A DNA stretch of 64,000 nt from contig JAJEKB010020358.1 of the NCBI GenBank assembly GCA_022393335.1, positions 361,824-425,823 of the forward strand. Direction: 5' to 3'. Both the position numbers and the translations under genes were made by a program. This DNA comes from Macrotrachela quadricornifera (lineage: Eukaryota > Rotifera > Eurotatoria > Philodinida > Philodinidae). Position 1 is the stretch's first letter. Each line of letters begins with the position of its first letter. The notes beneath the pieces are model-generated. The model saw only the letters and a program-made list of their open reading frames with translations. It was not told the DNA's origin and did not search any database. This document shows positions 11,555-22,449 of this stretch, piece by piece.

Positions 11555-12079
11555 TTGAATATAACAAGACAGCAGAATGTTTGTGTTTTATTATTCTTAT
11601 CGTATGTTAAAGGCAATTACCGGGGACTATGGAGTAGACATTTAAATGTATCTAAATTTTGGAGATCTATTTTCCTTGCATTTTATACGAGGTTGATGTC
11701 GAAGTGGATGATGAACAGTTTAACTGAAAAACATTGGACCATTAAAAATGGCATTTTTGTTTTCATTTCACAGTTAACCCTTTATCCTGCTTCACTCTCC
11801 TTAGTTACTGGAGTACTCATTTACAGTTACATTGCAGAAAATAATGGAAGCTTGGAATTTGAAAACTGTCCAGACATTATTTGCGATCAATTTTACAAGT
11901 TATCTATCAGTGATAAATACTTTGTTTCATTATTGCCTCCGAGATATATGACTTTAAGAAATCATACGCTTGGAAAAACAAAACAGATGAATTTTTCTCT
12001 AAAATTCTGTTTTTACCCACAAGTAATAGATATCGCTCTGACACGTTATGTGATATATATTGACAAAACTGTCCACTAA
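11555..12079 (+). CDS. Hypothetical ORF with one membrane segment, doubtful
   Basis: An open frame of up to 174 codons. The only striking feature is a hydrophobic stretch around ASLSLVTGVLIYSYIAEN followed by a cysteine-containing tail (CPDIICDQFY) that could be extracellular. A GT dinucleotide with possible splice use lies at 11604. No family is recognised, and no convincing start context is seen. It could be a fragment of a membrane protein or a chance ORF. Confidence 0.25.
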   Translation: MNITRQQNVCVLLFLSYVKGNYRGLWSRHLNVSKFWRSIFLAFYTRLMSKWMMNSLTEKHWTIKNGIFVFISQLTLYPASLSLVTGVLIYSYIAENNGSLEFENCPDIICDQFYKLSISDKYFVSLLPPRYMTLRNHTLGKTKQMNFSLKFCFYPQVIDIALTRYVIYIDKTVH

Positions 12080-12484
12080 TACATTAAATTTATTTCAAAA
12101 ACTTCGTTAGAATTAGACAGATAAAAGAGGATAAAATATAAATTGCTTATTATAGTGACCGTTTGAGAGAGAGTTCATTCGAAAAATTACTCTTTTCACT
12201 ATATATATCGGGCCTCAAAATGTTTCAGCTGGTTGTGTTTTTGATTTTTTCGTAGCCATTAACGCTAAAAGGAATCTGAATAGCGGTTTGAGCAAAGAAA
12301 ATTATTTCAACGAGGATCTGAGAAAATAAAAATCGTTCCTGCTATTCGTTTCAAAATAGCATGTTCATTCCTGTTTTTTTATGAATAAACCAAGCTAGAA
12401 ACGAGCTAGAGATCTGTGAATTTCATCAGTCGATAGAGAACTTTAGAGGACACAGTTTTATAATAGAAACAGAAACCTAATTAT
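12080..12484. other. Non-coding spacer
   Basis: Nothing recognisable between the doubtful ORF and the left end of the next inverted-repeat element. Confidence 0.5.
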
Positions 12485-14654
12485 CTTTTAGTAATAGTGT
12501 ATTTTTTTGAATGTCTCAAAAGCCTAACTGCATAGTTTTGATATTTTTAATTCTTACATGAGCAATGAATAGCCTAAATCGCTCTCTATCGATTTATGCA
12601 AATCTGACTTAGATAGGTTTTATCGTTCAAAATATACTTATTTGTAATGTTTTTATTCTCAAAAAGCAATACTTCTGAATTTTTTTTTTGATATTTTTGA
12701 TAATTTATCCATCTGCTGGTCGTATTTTCTCATATTTTTCCCCTCGCTCATTAATGAAATATATAGCGTTATGACCAGTGGAGAATTCCAGATTTACTTC
12801 TGTTCAAAAAACGTTTCAAACTAGTGGAAGTTGTTTGGCTGATTAGATGTTTTACTATTATTTAGAAAAATGAGACTTTACAAATCACTTGTTTTTCTAT
12901 TTTTTTATTATGACTTTAATACCTATAGAAGAAGATATCCTGTCATAGTTGTTTATACCAAGTAGGTTTTGCAATAGTGAATATATGAAGTTTCTTTCAT
13001 GCAGAAACAAACTTAGTTTATCGGGTGGCTGATGACTAGATGTTGCTCTTTCAATGTTGGATCAGTCCTAAATGTAGATTCTGACAAAACACTAATAAGA
13101 TAAATTGAGAAGTCAGAGTTGGGTAACACAGTTTTTATTGTGGTTTCCAGAAAATGAAATAAACTTCGATGAACAAAATAGAAACCTTAAAGATCAACAG
13201 AAGAAAACTAGAGCAATATTTCTTTGTAATAATACGATTATTTTGATAAAAGAACTATAACTTGTACGCAATATATTTACTTAGGCACAAATTGTATATC
13301 GAGAAGATTGTTGGATATGGGCTGCTGCCTTAGCAATAGCATAGGCACTAATCAATAGTTTTAATAGTGTTTATATGTGGAATTACTAATCAATGCCAAT
13401 ATTAATACTAAATCATAATTCCTATAAACAAATTCATTTTTAGATTCAATTCTCGGAGAGGCAAAAGTAGGTTTCCAACAAATTTTTCTTTGAAACTGAG
13501 CAAAGCTGATCTATGTAATCATTTCAATCAGTTCTACTCGACATTTATCCGACCCGGTTGCAACTTTGAAGACATCACATTCTTAGCTGTACAACATTCA
13601 CGGTTTTCCCTAATATTAACAATTACAAACGAAAATCTGGAAATTATAATCGTTTCTGCAGAAAATACAGTTATGAAGTATACATGGTTTTCAATTAAAG
13701 GTATAGTTTAGAAGATTTCATAATAGAGTAGATCCATCAATACGTGTAATTCTTATAGATTTTCAACTATACTTATAACTTTTCGGCCTAATTACGATCG
13801 TAAACTTTGTTCAGAACTAGTTTTTTGATAAGCGCTAATCAATGTAATCATTTATGCTACTTATGATATTAAACCCATTGAATAAATTTACCACATTTAG
13901 TAAGATGTTTTTAGGTTAGATGTCAACATGTTGTCATTCATCTGATTCTTCTAGATCATTTAGCAAATATTTCTTTGTCTTTGACTAAAAGAGAGATAAC
14001 AGCACCTGTATCAATTCTCTCAATCTTCTTTTTTTCTTTTCTGTTTCACTGTTTTTCTTTGTTCATTGATGTATTAATGAGAAAGGCAACAAAAGTAGTA
14101 GAGTAATATGTCCATTGTCATATGTGGAGTGGGCTTATAAGAATAAGTAGAAAACGATCTAATAAATTATTTTTGTGTCAAAGTAAAAACATGCTTAATT
14201 ATACTGAGAAACAGCGTTTACTATATTGTGTGACAACCCATATGAAATATGATTTATATGTTAAAGAACAAACGTTAGAAGTCTATGAACGACTTTTAAA
14301 TTGTATTCTCAATTGTTCATAATTTGAATATTACCATTAATTACACAACAAAAAAAACGTACTTTCAGACTATGTATTAGTGTATGAGAGAAATATATGA
14401 GAAAATACGACCAGCAGATGGATAAATTATCAAAAATATCAAAAATATCAAAAAAAAAATTCATAAGTATTGCTTTTTGAGAATAAGAACATTGCAAATA
14501 AGTATATTTTGAACGATAAAACCTATCTAAGTCAGATTTGCATAAATCGATAGAGAGCGATTTAGGCTATTCATTGCTCATGTAAGAGTTAAAAATATCG
14601 AAACTATGTAGTTAGGCTTTTGAGACATTCAAAAAAATACACTATCGCTAAAAG
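12485..14654. mobile_element. 2.2-kb element with about 255-bp terminal inverted repeats
   Basis: Left arm 12485-12737 and right arm about 14394-14654 are inverted copies. The ends read CTTTTAGTAATAGTG and, on the opposite strand, CTTTTAGCGATAGTG; inner ends share the sequence TGCTGGTCGTATTTTCTCAT. The 1.65-kb interior holds only short ORFs (73 codons at 13490-13711, 66 codons at 14122-14322) without recognisable transposase motifs, so it is either a decayed element or a non-autonomous derivative. No target duplication was identified. Confidence 0.7.
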
Positions 14655-15102
14655 GTGAAAATTTATTTTTATTGAATCACATAGTAATAATTTTGAGATT
14701 TAACATTGTTACTATTTAACGTCTTTAAGAATAGGAAAGGTAAATTTGTTTTTGTACATTTTTTTCGAGCATATCGCTGAGTGTTTCCTCAGGGGAATGG
14801 ATGTTGATAAAGAACTACTATTAATTCAATATTTTTATGTTTAGCAGGAAGGAGTTCCGGTATAATTGTGTAACAGCCGAAATTCGAAACTTTTTGAATT
14901 TATTGATTAACATTAATTGATCAAATTCAAAGTAATGTTAGCGTCAGAAATAGATGAGAAAACCCCATGACGAATATCTCAAGAATGAAAGCAGCTAGCG
15001 ACCTGCAGTTTTCATTGTTGAAAAAAGCAATATGGGGCTATGAATCAATGTAAAATTCACTAGGCTCGAAGGATATTTCACCGGTATATTTGGGCGGATA
15101 TT
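14655..15102. other. Non-coding spacer
   Basis: No gene or repeat recognised. Confidence 0.5.
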
Positions 15103-15525
15103 TTGTTCGTTATCTTTTTTTCATCACTGTTCAGAGGACTCTCAACACACATTATACCAAAATATAGCCCCAAACATTCTGTGTTCATAGTGGACCTTTC
15201 AGAGCCTTCTATTATATTTTCAGCATTTAACTTCGATGAAGTTTCTAAAGAACGTAATACTTTTTATAAGAATATGCAGTGTTTGAGGTTATATTTTGGT
15301 ATAATTTGTATTGAAAATCCTTTCAATAGTGATGAAAAAAAAGATAACGATCAAAATACTCGTGTAAATATACCCGTTAAAAATCCCTCTGAGCCTAGTA
15401 AATTTTACAATGATTCATGGCTCCATATTGCTTTTTCCAACAATGAAAACTATAGGTCGCTATCTGCTCCCATTCTTGAGATATTCGTCATAGAGTTTTC
15501 CCATCTATTTGTGGCGCTGACATAA
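15103..15525 (+). CDS. Hypothetical 140-codon ORF, doubtful
   Basis: An open frame from a non-ATG start, with mixed composition (STHIIPKYSPKHSVFIVDLSEP near the start) and no family I recognise. It has no signal peptide or repeats. Some codon-like composition is visible, so it may be an exon fragment, but splice partners are not evident. Confidence 0.2.
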   Translation: MFVIFFSSLFRGLSTHIIPKYSPKHSVFIVDLSEPSIIFSAFNFDEVSKERNTFYKNMQCLRLYFGIICIENPFNSDEKKDNDQNTRVNIPVKNPSEPSKFYNDSWLHIAFSNNENYRSLSAPILEIFVIEFSHLFVALT

Positions 15526-16042
15526 TTACCACGGATTATGGGCTGCCATTATATATACATAGATAGTACTAAATTGGAAATGAAACCTCATTATGTGAAG
15601 AAATCTTTGTTGCTTTCAAAATTTGATGGAAGAATGTTCTAATTTTGAGAGACGTTGTATAATTGCAGAGGAATATGAATGCGGAAAAACTTAGTTACCA
15701 TCGTACACTCACTAGATTCCACGTAGAATGTGTTGTCCCTACTGTGAAAAAAGTTGTGTCATACACAATTCAGATCGCAAATTACAACAGATACGATAGA
15801 AAAATATGTAGAGTGTAATAAAGCTGAGAACTACGTGTCTACGAACGAACAATGATTCTTGACTAAATTGTGAAGTCCACTCTTAGAAGTTTGGAAAGCT
15901 AGGCAAGAGCCAGTAGGTGTACTTGAATATTTTATTGAAGAAACTCCACGAGCTGAAAGATGAAAAAAAGTGCATAAAACGTAGCATGAAGATTGTCAAA
16001 AGACTGAATCATAAGCTAGCTGTAATTCAGATTGTAAAATCG
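15526..16042. other. 3' flank of the six-domain enzyme gene
   Basis: No gene recognised; on the minus strand this is the downstream region of the large gene. Confidence 0.5.
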
Positions 16043-19000
16043 TTAGGATGAAGATGAGTTTCCAATCGCCTGGAAGATAGTCTGCATCAATGGATTTGTT
16101 GAAGAACGATCGTATTTATTGTTTTCATCTGGACCCAACTCGTAATCCATAGTATCCCAGTGATGTTCACGAAACGCGTAAAGACAGGAACTCCAACCCT
16201 GTGCACGACACGCCTGAAGTGTATCTTTCAAATACAGCTCCGCTCCTCGAATATTTCGTGAGATACCAATTTCTCCAACGAATACTTGCTTTGAACTAAG
16301 TCCAAGTACCTGGGTGACAACCTGTAGAATGTTACGGAAAAGGAGATTAATATACGTTGAATTCCATTCATGTGTCGTAGCATATTCCCAACCAGCATCA
16401 GGAACTATACCTGGATAAGTGTAACGTCCTTTGTTGAGCCGTTGAATAGTTAATTCCCGTGGTTCATACATGTGAAACGACACTTTAAAAAGGTCTGGAT
16501 CGCGTGTGTGACATTTCAGGAGAGGTGTAGTCATGTTAAGAAGCCGAAGAGCTCGCCAATTGCACCAGAAAGAAGATTCGAGAATAATTGGTGTGTTGGT
16601 ATCTTCTCCACGTATTGCATTCATAATAGCACCATAATAATTGAGCAAATCTTGAATAGAAACGTCATTGCATGCGTTCAAATCTTCTTTACACATATGT
16701 TGTTCTGATGGTGTGTAAGGCTCATTGATGAGGTCATAGCCAATAACATTAGGCACGCGATGCAAGACAGCTGCTATTTGTTGCCACACGTTAGGTGAAG
16801 CAATGTTTCGGTGTAACGTGAGGATAACGTTAATGTTATGTTTCCCCAGAAGATCGATGTAACTAATCAAACGCTGAAGCGAAACATCTCCAATGTTGCC
16901 CATACACTGCGGCAATAGAAAGGCAAGATCAGAGATGATGTTTTCCTCGGAGCTATCATCGAGTGTACTACATACAGCTCCCAATCGAACTACTTTCACA
17001 CCGAACTGTTGTAGAGCCTGCATGTCTTTCACCTGGAGATCCATCGGAATGTTGAAGCCAATAAATTGTTGTTGCCAAGCAGACGTTTTGATCGTTCGAA
17101 AGCTACTCTGTAGGTTTGTCAGCACTGTTTCTGCTAACGCTGAATCCATGCTTGGAAATTTTGGCCACCCACGAAGCATATGATAAACATATAGTTGCAT
17201 ACGAGCACTTTCAACCTTTGGGTTAAGATAAAGAGCAACACGTGCATCGTCAGCCGATGATGTTTTTGTGTACATATTTGTTTGCCACGGTATCTTGCAA
17301 AGGCGATATTGAAAGTAGTAGGACAAAACATATGAAAGCCAGTAATCATCAACAAGAATAAATTCTTCGTACACTATTGGGATTGTTGATGCATCACGTA
17401 ATGCTTGTCGAGGAAAGAGACAACCATCAGCATGAGCAAAATGGATAATATCAGAATGATCTGTATCATCGATAAATTGCACTGTCACACCAGACTTCCA
17501 CCTGTTACAAGGATTCTCTGTATCCAGCGTATGTGGCAAAAATTTGTGACCGTGTAGACAGAGAATACATCGCGAGCCATATAAGTCCTTTTGTTCCATG
17601 AATGTGGATAAAAGATTAGGACCCGGTAACATATCATCATCTACCGTTAATAACCAATCACTATGCATGAGATGAAGCATGCACAAACGAACGATACAAT
17701 AGTAGTTGTCACTAGAATGAATAAGGTGAATTGGTTTGTTAAAAAGACCACAGATGCGTTCGACTTCACCACGACGATCGAAATTGTTGTTCCACAAAAT
17801 GATTTCATATGTGCCTTCGAAATCTTGCTCATACAATAATGCCCGAAGTATGCGCGGCAAATCGTCTGTGCGCTTATATGAACAAATGCATATGGTAAGA
17901 TCAACTTGCCGAGCTACACTAGGCGAAGGAAGACCAATATAGGGAATGCTCTGGCTGAGTGAGCTGACGAAGTATTCTCGACTGAGGTGCATCTTGCTCA
18001 TTTTTGAAAGATAGAATACTGCATTTCGAATATTGACCTCTGTAAGTCGTCCAGCAGCTTCGTCAAGTGAATCGAGGAAAAGTGGATAGTGACAACCCAA
18101 ATATTCTTCTAATGATGCGAATCGTCGTAAAAGAATCGGTGTGTGACTGACAATGCATTCGACGACAAGTGTAGATGCTACACCATCCGATTTTAAACTA
18201 AGAAACGGTATGCTACTTCTCAATAGTGTTTCATAGTCCGCGTCAGAAAGTCGTTTCAGTACTCTAATGTTTTTATTCCTTGCTTGTTCTATGAGGCGTT
18301 TCTCTTCCATGCCTTCCATTTCGGTTAGTAGTAATATTTTTTCCATATTGGATGGAACTCGAAGCATAAAAAAATCGTCAACATTACGCATATAACCACC
18401 GATCATGACGACTTTGGTTCGACGTTGTTCTTCACTCGTTTGAATCACTTCGATGGGCGCACTGATAGGATAGAAAAGTCGGCAAACCGGAACTTCTGCG
18501 ATAGGCAAACGTTCGCGTATGTAGTTGCATAGATAGGTGCTCAAAGTGTAAATTCCACGGCACTTGGTAAGACTGGAGAGAAAAGACGGCGAGTGTAAGA
18601 GACGGTTGACGTCAGGCACCCAGACGGTATCACATTCTGGTGCTTGATGCATGATACCCATCCAAGGCACATTAAGAGACAGTTCATGTTCGAAAAAATA
18701 TTGCTCGACGGCCGGAATAAATAAGATATCTGCACGCTCATCGTGAAGCTGCTCTCGTACATATTTCATTACAGCACAAAAACCGCCTGCTCGATGATGA
18801 TTCCAATCCGATGGTCCTTCAGCAAACTTTACTTTGCGCTCTGGTGGTATAATACAGTTTTGAACAGCCGAAGGGCCAATATAAAGAAAGGCTTTGGCAA
18901 ATGTAGCAGGCTTGTGAAGTGGTTTCAAATGTAAGAAGTGGCGTGCCACAAATTCACATACACCCCGTGCGTAACCATATGTTTGTACGATAACAATAGT

Positions 19001-21898
19001 TTTGTTAGGTACTAACTGATATTGAAGCGTTTGCCAGAGGAGTTCAAGCTCATCGTCATCATCGCTGATGTCGAGAAAAACTAGATCAACAGGCCGAGTG
19101 AAGACACTCTTTAATGTTTCCATCCAAGTGCTCATATCATAGGAGAGTCGAACAGGCACAACTGTACATGTTTTTGATGCAACTGCTTCAACATTTGATA
19201 TGAAGGTTGAAAGAAACGATCGTCCAGCAGCTTGAGTTTGCCATAAATCGCCACGATTATTCATCCATTGTTGCCAACGAAAGCCATCAATGGCCGTGAG
19301 GTGAACATCTTTGAACTCATGAAGTGCATGAAGAATTTGAACAGTAGTTCCGCCTACCCAAGGGCCGAATTCAACTATCGTTCGACATTCATGTTCTACG
19401 GCTAGCCAACAAACTAGCTGTTGTACTTCAGCAGGTGTGGAAGTACGAATGTTGGTTTTGAGCAAAGGAACATCATGCCAAGGTGATCTTGATGTTGGAA
19501 CAGGAAGTATGTGATTATGAGCACGCATATCACCAAGGTATGTGCCAAAGAAGAGAAGGTTGGATCGAAGGTCTATATCGAGACTCGATTCAGCACCTAC
19601 CTCGAGAAGTACTGATTCCAACTCCTTGCTGATCGACCAATTTTCCCGATCCGTAGTGAAGAAAGCATGTAGTCTCATCATGATATTGGCAGTGTCGACA
19701 ATTATTTGTCGATCCTGGGTATCATTACCTCCAATTACATTCAAACGACCAGTCTTTGGATCAAGTATGGCAGATGCAGATGGCTTCACAAAGCATCTTT
19801 CTGGCAACGTCCACGTTTCCTGAGTGAAAAATGATAAAACAACGTTGCAGATATTTTTAACGTCTGTTTCTTGTAGCCAATAGTGAGAAGGCAAGTAAAA
19901 GCCGATTTCTGCCAGATGCAATGCTTCCGGGCACGCAACACGAGTAAATTCTGGAAGTTTGTTGAATGCCGGCTGAAGATTCAGCGGAGGAAAATAGTTG
20001 CGTGTTTCTATACCGTATTCACGTGCTAGATAGTTGCGGAGTTGATCTCGTTGTGACCGAGATGCGCATTCTATACCGAACACCCAGGGTCCGTCTGTAT
20101 CGCCTGCCTGAGGCATGCAAGAAATTCCATACGTACTCACCGAACGCAAACTCTGTCGGTACCATGAGGACATTTGTGCTCGATGTTCGATGACTTCGTG
20201 TGTATGACGAACAGCTTTTGTAACGAGAGCCGCAGCTAGACCGTTCATTTTGCCGTCAATGCATGGCTCAAGATGAACAAAGTGATACCGGGGTGTGAAA
20301 CCATGATTTACTATCGAAATAAGACGCGTTGCAGCTGTGGGATCACGAGAGAGAACGAAGCCGCCATCACCTGCTGTGATTGTCTTGTTTGCATATAGGC
20401 TCGCACAAGCGTACATTCCAAAAGTGCCTAACAGTTTGCCACCGACCGAAACGCCAATACATTCACTGATATCTTCAATAAGAATCCAGTCGTTTTGTAT
20501 GCACATTGCCTGCAATTGCTCGATATCTGCCGGTATCGAATACGTATGAGCTGTGATAATAGCTTTTACATATTTTTTGCATTCTGTACATCGGCGAGCT
20601 GCTTCTTCGTATTCCTCAACACCCGGATTGTACTTGTCACATGCATTATCTACGAAAACTGGTATTCCACCCGCATATAAGACTGCATTTGGAACAGCAA
20701 TCATTGTAAATGATGGAACTAAAACACAGTCGTTAGGTCCTATTCCAGCACATTGCAAGGCCAGAAAAAGAGAAACGAATCCATTGGCGCACGGTTGAGC
20801 AACAGGGACATTGTACATACGGCGCAGTTCGCCTGCCATTTCTGTGATTGGCAAAGAAGCCGAGGAGATGGAGCGTGTAGTCACAGCTTTGAACACGTTT
20901 GTCACAGCTTCTGGAGTAACATAAGGTTCTGCTACACGATAGGCCCAGATGCCAGTACTAGGCGAAGGCTCCGACTCAGGCCACCATGACTGTGACTGAA
21001 GACGGTGTCGCTCTCGAACTTCATTCAACATGGCTTCAACATCCAGTTGTTCTGTCTGCACCGATCCACTAAGTGAAAGCCAGTTCGAAATTTTAGCTGC
21101 TGGATCAGCAGGATTTTGCTTCTTCATAGCCGTTTCTACAGGAACACTCTGAAGACCACATGCTCGAAATATAGGTGCTACAGAGTTATCAGGAGATTGA
21201 ATCAAACTAGAATACTCAATCGGAATAATATTGACGTCAATGCCGATGCGTTCGATAATACTTTCCCAATGTTTGCGCGTTTCACTGCAGAACTGATTGA
21301 ATTCGTTTTCGTCCACATGAATTCGACATGTTTTTGACTCAGATGTTTCAGAATACCAACAATTTGTCGTCTCAGCAATCTTCAACGAGACAAATGAGTC
21401 CAGCAATGATCGACGCCAGACAATGACAACGAAAGAAAGGTTCAATCGTCGGATCAATTCAAGAGGATCGATATTGGTAGTAAAAAGCTGGGAAATGTGA
21501 ACCTTGAAACATTCGAAAGTGCCAGGGTAGCATGTACATAGTTCATCATCTAGATGTTGCAAGATTGAGAGAGGCTCCGTAGGTAATTCCTGAGTCTCTG
21601 CATTGAGCAGCTCGTCATGTACGTTAATATAAGGATGACAGTGTAGATAGGAGGAAAAAAGGGTTGAGCCAGAGCGTGGATCACTGAATATGACGAAGCG
21701 AGAACCACCCGTTCGAGGAATAACTTCATCCGAACCTTGCTTGGCAATCATGAGCAATGGCTCAGCCAACTTGTTCAATTTTACCCATTCCACTCGATCT
21801 TCCGCAGGTAAAAAATCACTTTTAAAAGTCGTATGAACGGCTCTAGCTAGCTGCTGTTGACGCGACAGCGAGTCGGAGAGCATTTTCATTTTGTCCAT
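16043..21898 (-). CDS. Six-domain fusion: sulfotransferase, aminotransferase, methyltransferase, two glycosyltransferases, GH5 glycosidase
   Basis: One uninterrupted frame of 1951 codons from ATG 21898. Domains (residues approximate): (1) about 66-270, Stf0/NodH-like sulfotransferase with SDPRSGSTLF as PAPS loop and WRRSLLDSFVSLKIA as 3'-phosphate region. (2) 330-695, DegT/DnrJ/EryC1 PLP aminotransferase; ED (Asp476) and YANKTIT (Lys505, Schiff base) present. (3) 820-1010, Rossmann methyltransferase with VEFGPWVGGTT, AIDGF and VDLVFLDI. (4) 1020-1300, GT-B-like transferase. (5) 1333-1550, GT2 transferase: TICICSYKR and VDDDM. (6) 1610-1950, GH5 glycosidase with R in VVRLG, LTLH, NEP (Glu1726), SFHMY and GEIG (Glu1876), so both catalytic glutamates are intact. 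No signal peptide or membrane helix is seen, which suggests a cytosolic protein. All catalytic motifs look intact, so the gene is under constraint. The absence of introns contrasts with the XDH gene and suggests bacterial ancestry of the parts. A TATAAAA lies at 21974-21980 on this strand; alternatively the exon begins at 21936, spliced from the ORF at 22450-23179. Confidence 0.88.
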   Translation of the reverse strand: MDKMKMLSDSLSRQQQLARAVHTTFKSDFLPAEDRVEWVKLNKLAEPLLMIAKQGSDEVIPRTGGSRFVIFSDPRSGSTLFSSYLHCHPYINVHDELLNAETQELPTEPLSILQHLDDELCTCYPGTFECFKVHISQLFTTNIDPLELIRRLNLSFVVIVWRRSLLDSFVSLKIAETTNCWYSETSESKTCRIHVDENEFNQFCSETRKHWESIIERIGIDVNIIPIEYSSLIQSPDNSVAPIFRACGLQSVPVETAMKKQNPADPAAKISNWLSLSGSVQTEQLDVEAMLNEVRERHRLQSQSWWPESEPSPSTGIWAYRVAEPYVTPEAVTNVFKAVTTRSISSASLPITEMAGELRRMYNVPVAQPCANGFVSLFLALQCAGIGPNDCVLVPSFTMIAVPNAVLYAGGIPVFVDNACDKYNPGVEEYEEAARRCTECKKYVKAIITAHTYSIPADIEQLQAMCIQNDWILIEDISECIGVSVGGKLLGTFGMYACASLYANKTITAGDGGFVLSRDPTAATRLISIVNHGFTPRYHFVHLEPCIDGKMNGLAAALVTKAVRHTHEVIEHRAQMSSWYRQSLRSVSTYGISCMPQAGDTDGPWVFGIECASRSQRDQLRNYLAREYGIETRNYFPPLNLQPAFNKLPEFTRVACPEALHLAEIGFYLPSHYWLQETDVKNICNVVLSFFTQETWTLPERCFVKPSASAILDPKTGRLNVIGGNDTQDRQIIVDTANIMMRLHAFFTTDRENWSISKELESVLLEVGAESSLDIDLRSNLLFFGTYLGDMRAHNHILPVPTSRSPWHDVPLLKTNIRTSTPAEVQQLVCWLAVEHECRTIVEFGPWVGGTTVQILHALHEFKDVHLTAIDGFRWQQWMNNRGDLWQTQAAGRSFLSTFISNVEAVASKTCTVVPVRLSYDMSTWMETLKSVFTRPVDLVFLDISDDDDELELLWQTLQYQLVPNKTIVIVQTYGYARGVCEFVARHFLHLKPLHKPATFAKAFLYIGPSAVQNCIIPPERKVKFAEGPSDWNHHRAGGFCAVMKYVREQLHDERADILFIPAVEQYFFEHELSLNVPWMGIMHQAPECDTVWVPDVNRLLHSPSFLSSLTKCRGIYTLSTYLCNYIRERLPIAEVPVCRLFYPISAPIEVIQTSEEQRRTKVVMIGGYMRNVDDFFMLRVPSNMEKILLLTEMEGMEEKRLIEQARNKNIRVLKRLSDADYETLLRSSIPFLSLKSDGVASTLVVECIVSHTPILLRRFASLEEYLGCHYPLFLDSLDEAAGRLTEVNIRNAVFYLSKMSKMHLSREYFVSSLSQSIPYIGLPSPSVARQVDLTICICSYKRTDDLPRILRALLYEQDFEGTYEIILWNNNFDRRGEVERICGLFNKPIHLIHSSDNYYCIVRLCMLHLMHSDWLLTVDDDMLPGPNLLSTFMEQKDLYGSRCILCLHGHKFLPHTLDTENPCNRWKSGVTVQFIDDTDHSDIIHFAHADGCLFPRQALRDASTIPIVYEEFILVDDYWLSYVLSYYFQYRLCKIPWQTNMYTKTSSADDARVALYLNPKVESARMQLYVYHMLRGWPKFPSMDSALAETVLTNLQSSFRTIKTSAWQQQFIGFNIPMDLQVKDMQALQQFGVKVVRLGAVCSTLDDSSEENIISDLAFLLPQCMGNIGDVSLQRLISYIDLLGKHNINVILTLHRNIASPNVWQQIAAVLHRVPNVIGYDLINEPYTPSEQHMCKEDLNACNDVSIQDLLNYYGAIMNAIRGEDTNTPIILESSFWCNWRALRLLNMTTPLLKCHTRDPDLFKVSFHMYEPRELTIQRLNKGRYTYPGIVPDAGWEYATTHEWNSTYINLLFRNILQVVTQVLGLSSKQVFVGEIGISRNIRGAELYLKDTLQACRAQGWSSCLYAFREHHWDTMDYELGPDENNKYDRSSTNPLMQTIFQAIGNSSSS

Positions 21899-22449
21899 CG
21901 TCAATTGGTCACATGTATGAACAGATCGAAGCGCATCTGCAAGAAAACAGTAATAAAAGAGCCAGTAATGAGCTTTTATAGGACATAACTAATACTTTAA
22001 ATGTTCTAAACGGATGGCGTCCTCAAACTTAAAAGAAGTCCATTGCTTTAAGAATAACTTCACAAAGCACGTATCTAGCCAGGTAAAAGAGAGAAGATTC
22101 ACTTAGATGGAAATAGATTTGATCAATGAACGATCAAATGATTAATGAAGGCTATTAGGAATGGTCTGAGGGTGTGAGGTGAAAGTTGGTTACTTGTTGA
22201 GAGGAATATTCTTTTGATGATGCTCGTCTGCAGACATCCTCAAGTGAACGAGAGATCTCTACCCTCATTTTGAAAATCAGCGAGTACCTTATGATCATTT
22301 CGCTTCATATAAAAATTTCTAAGCCCAAAGAAATGTTCTGCTAGACCAATAAAAATACGATTTTTAATTCGCAATCTTTCTAGTGAGTGAAGTAAACATG
22401 TGTTATTGTTTCTTCTTTGTATCCTTTTTTTTATGATATTTCTTCTAAC

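Noticed and set aside
16472..21747. Many ORFs of 60-96 codons on both strands
   Set aside because: All lie within the 1951-codon frame and show no domain signal of their own.
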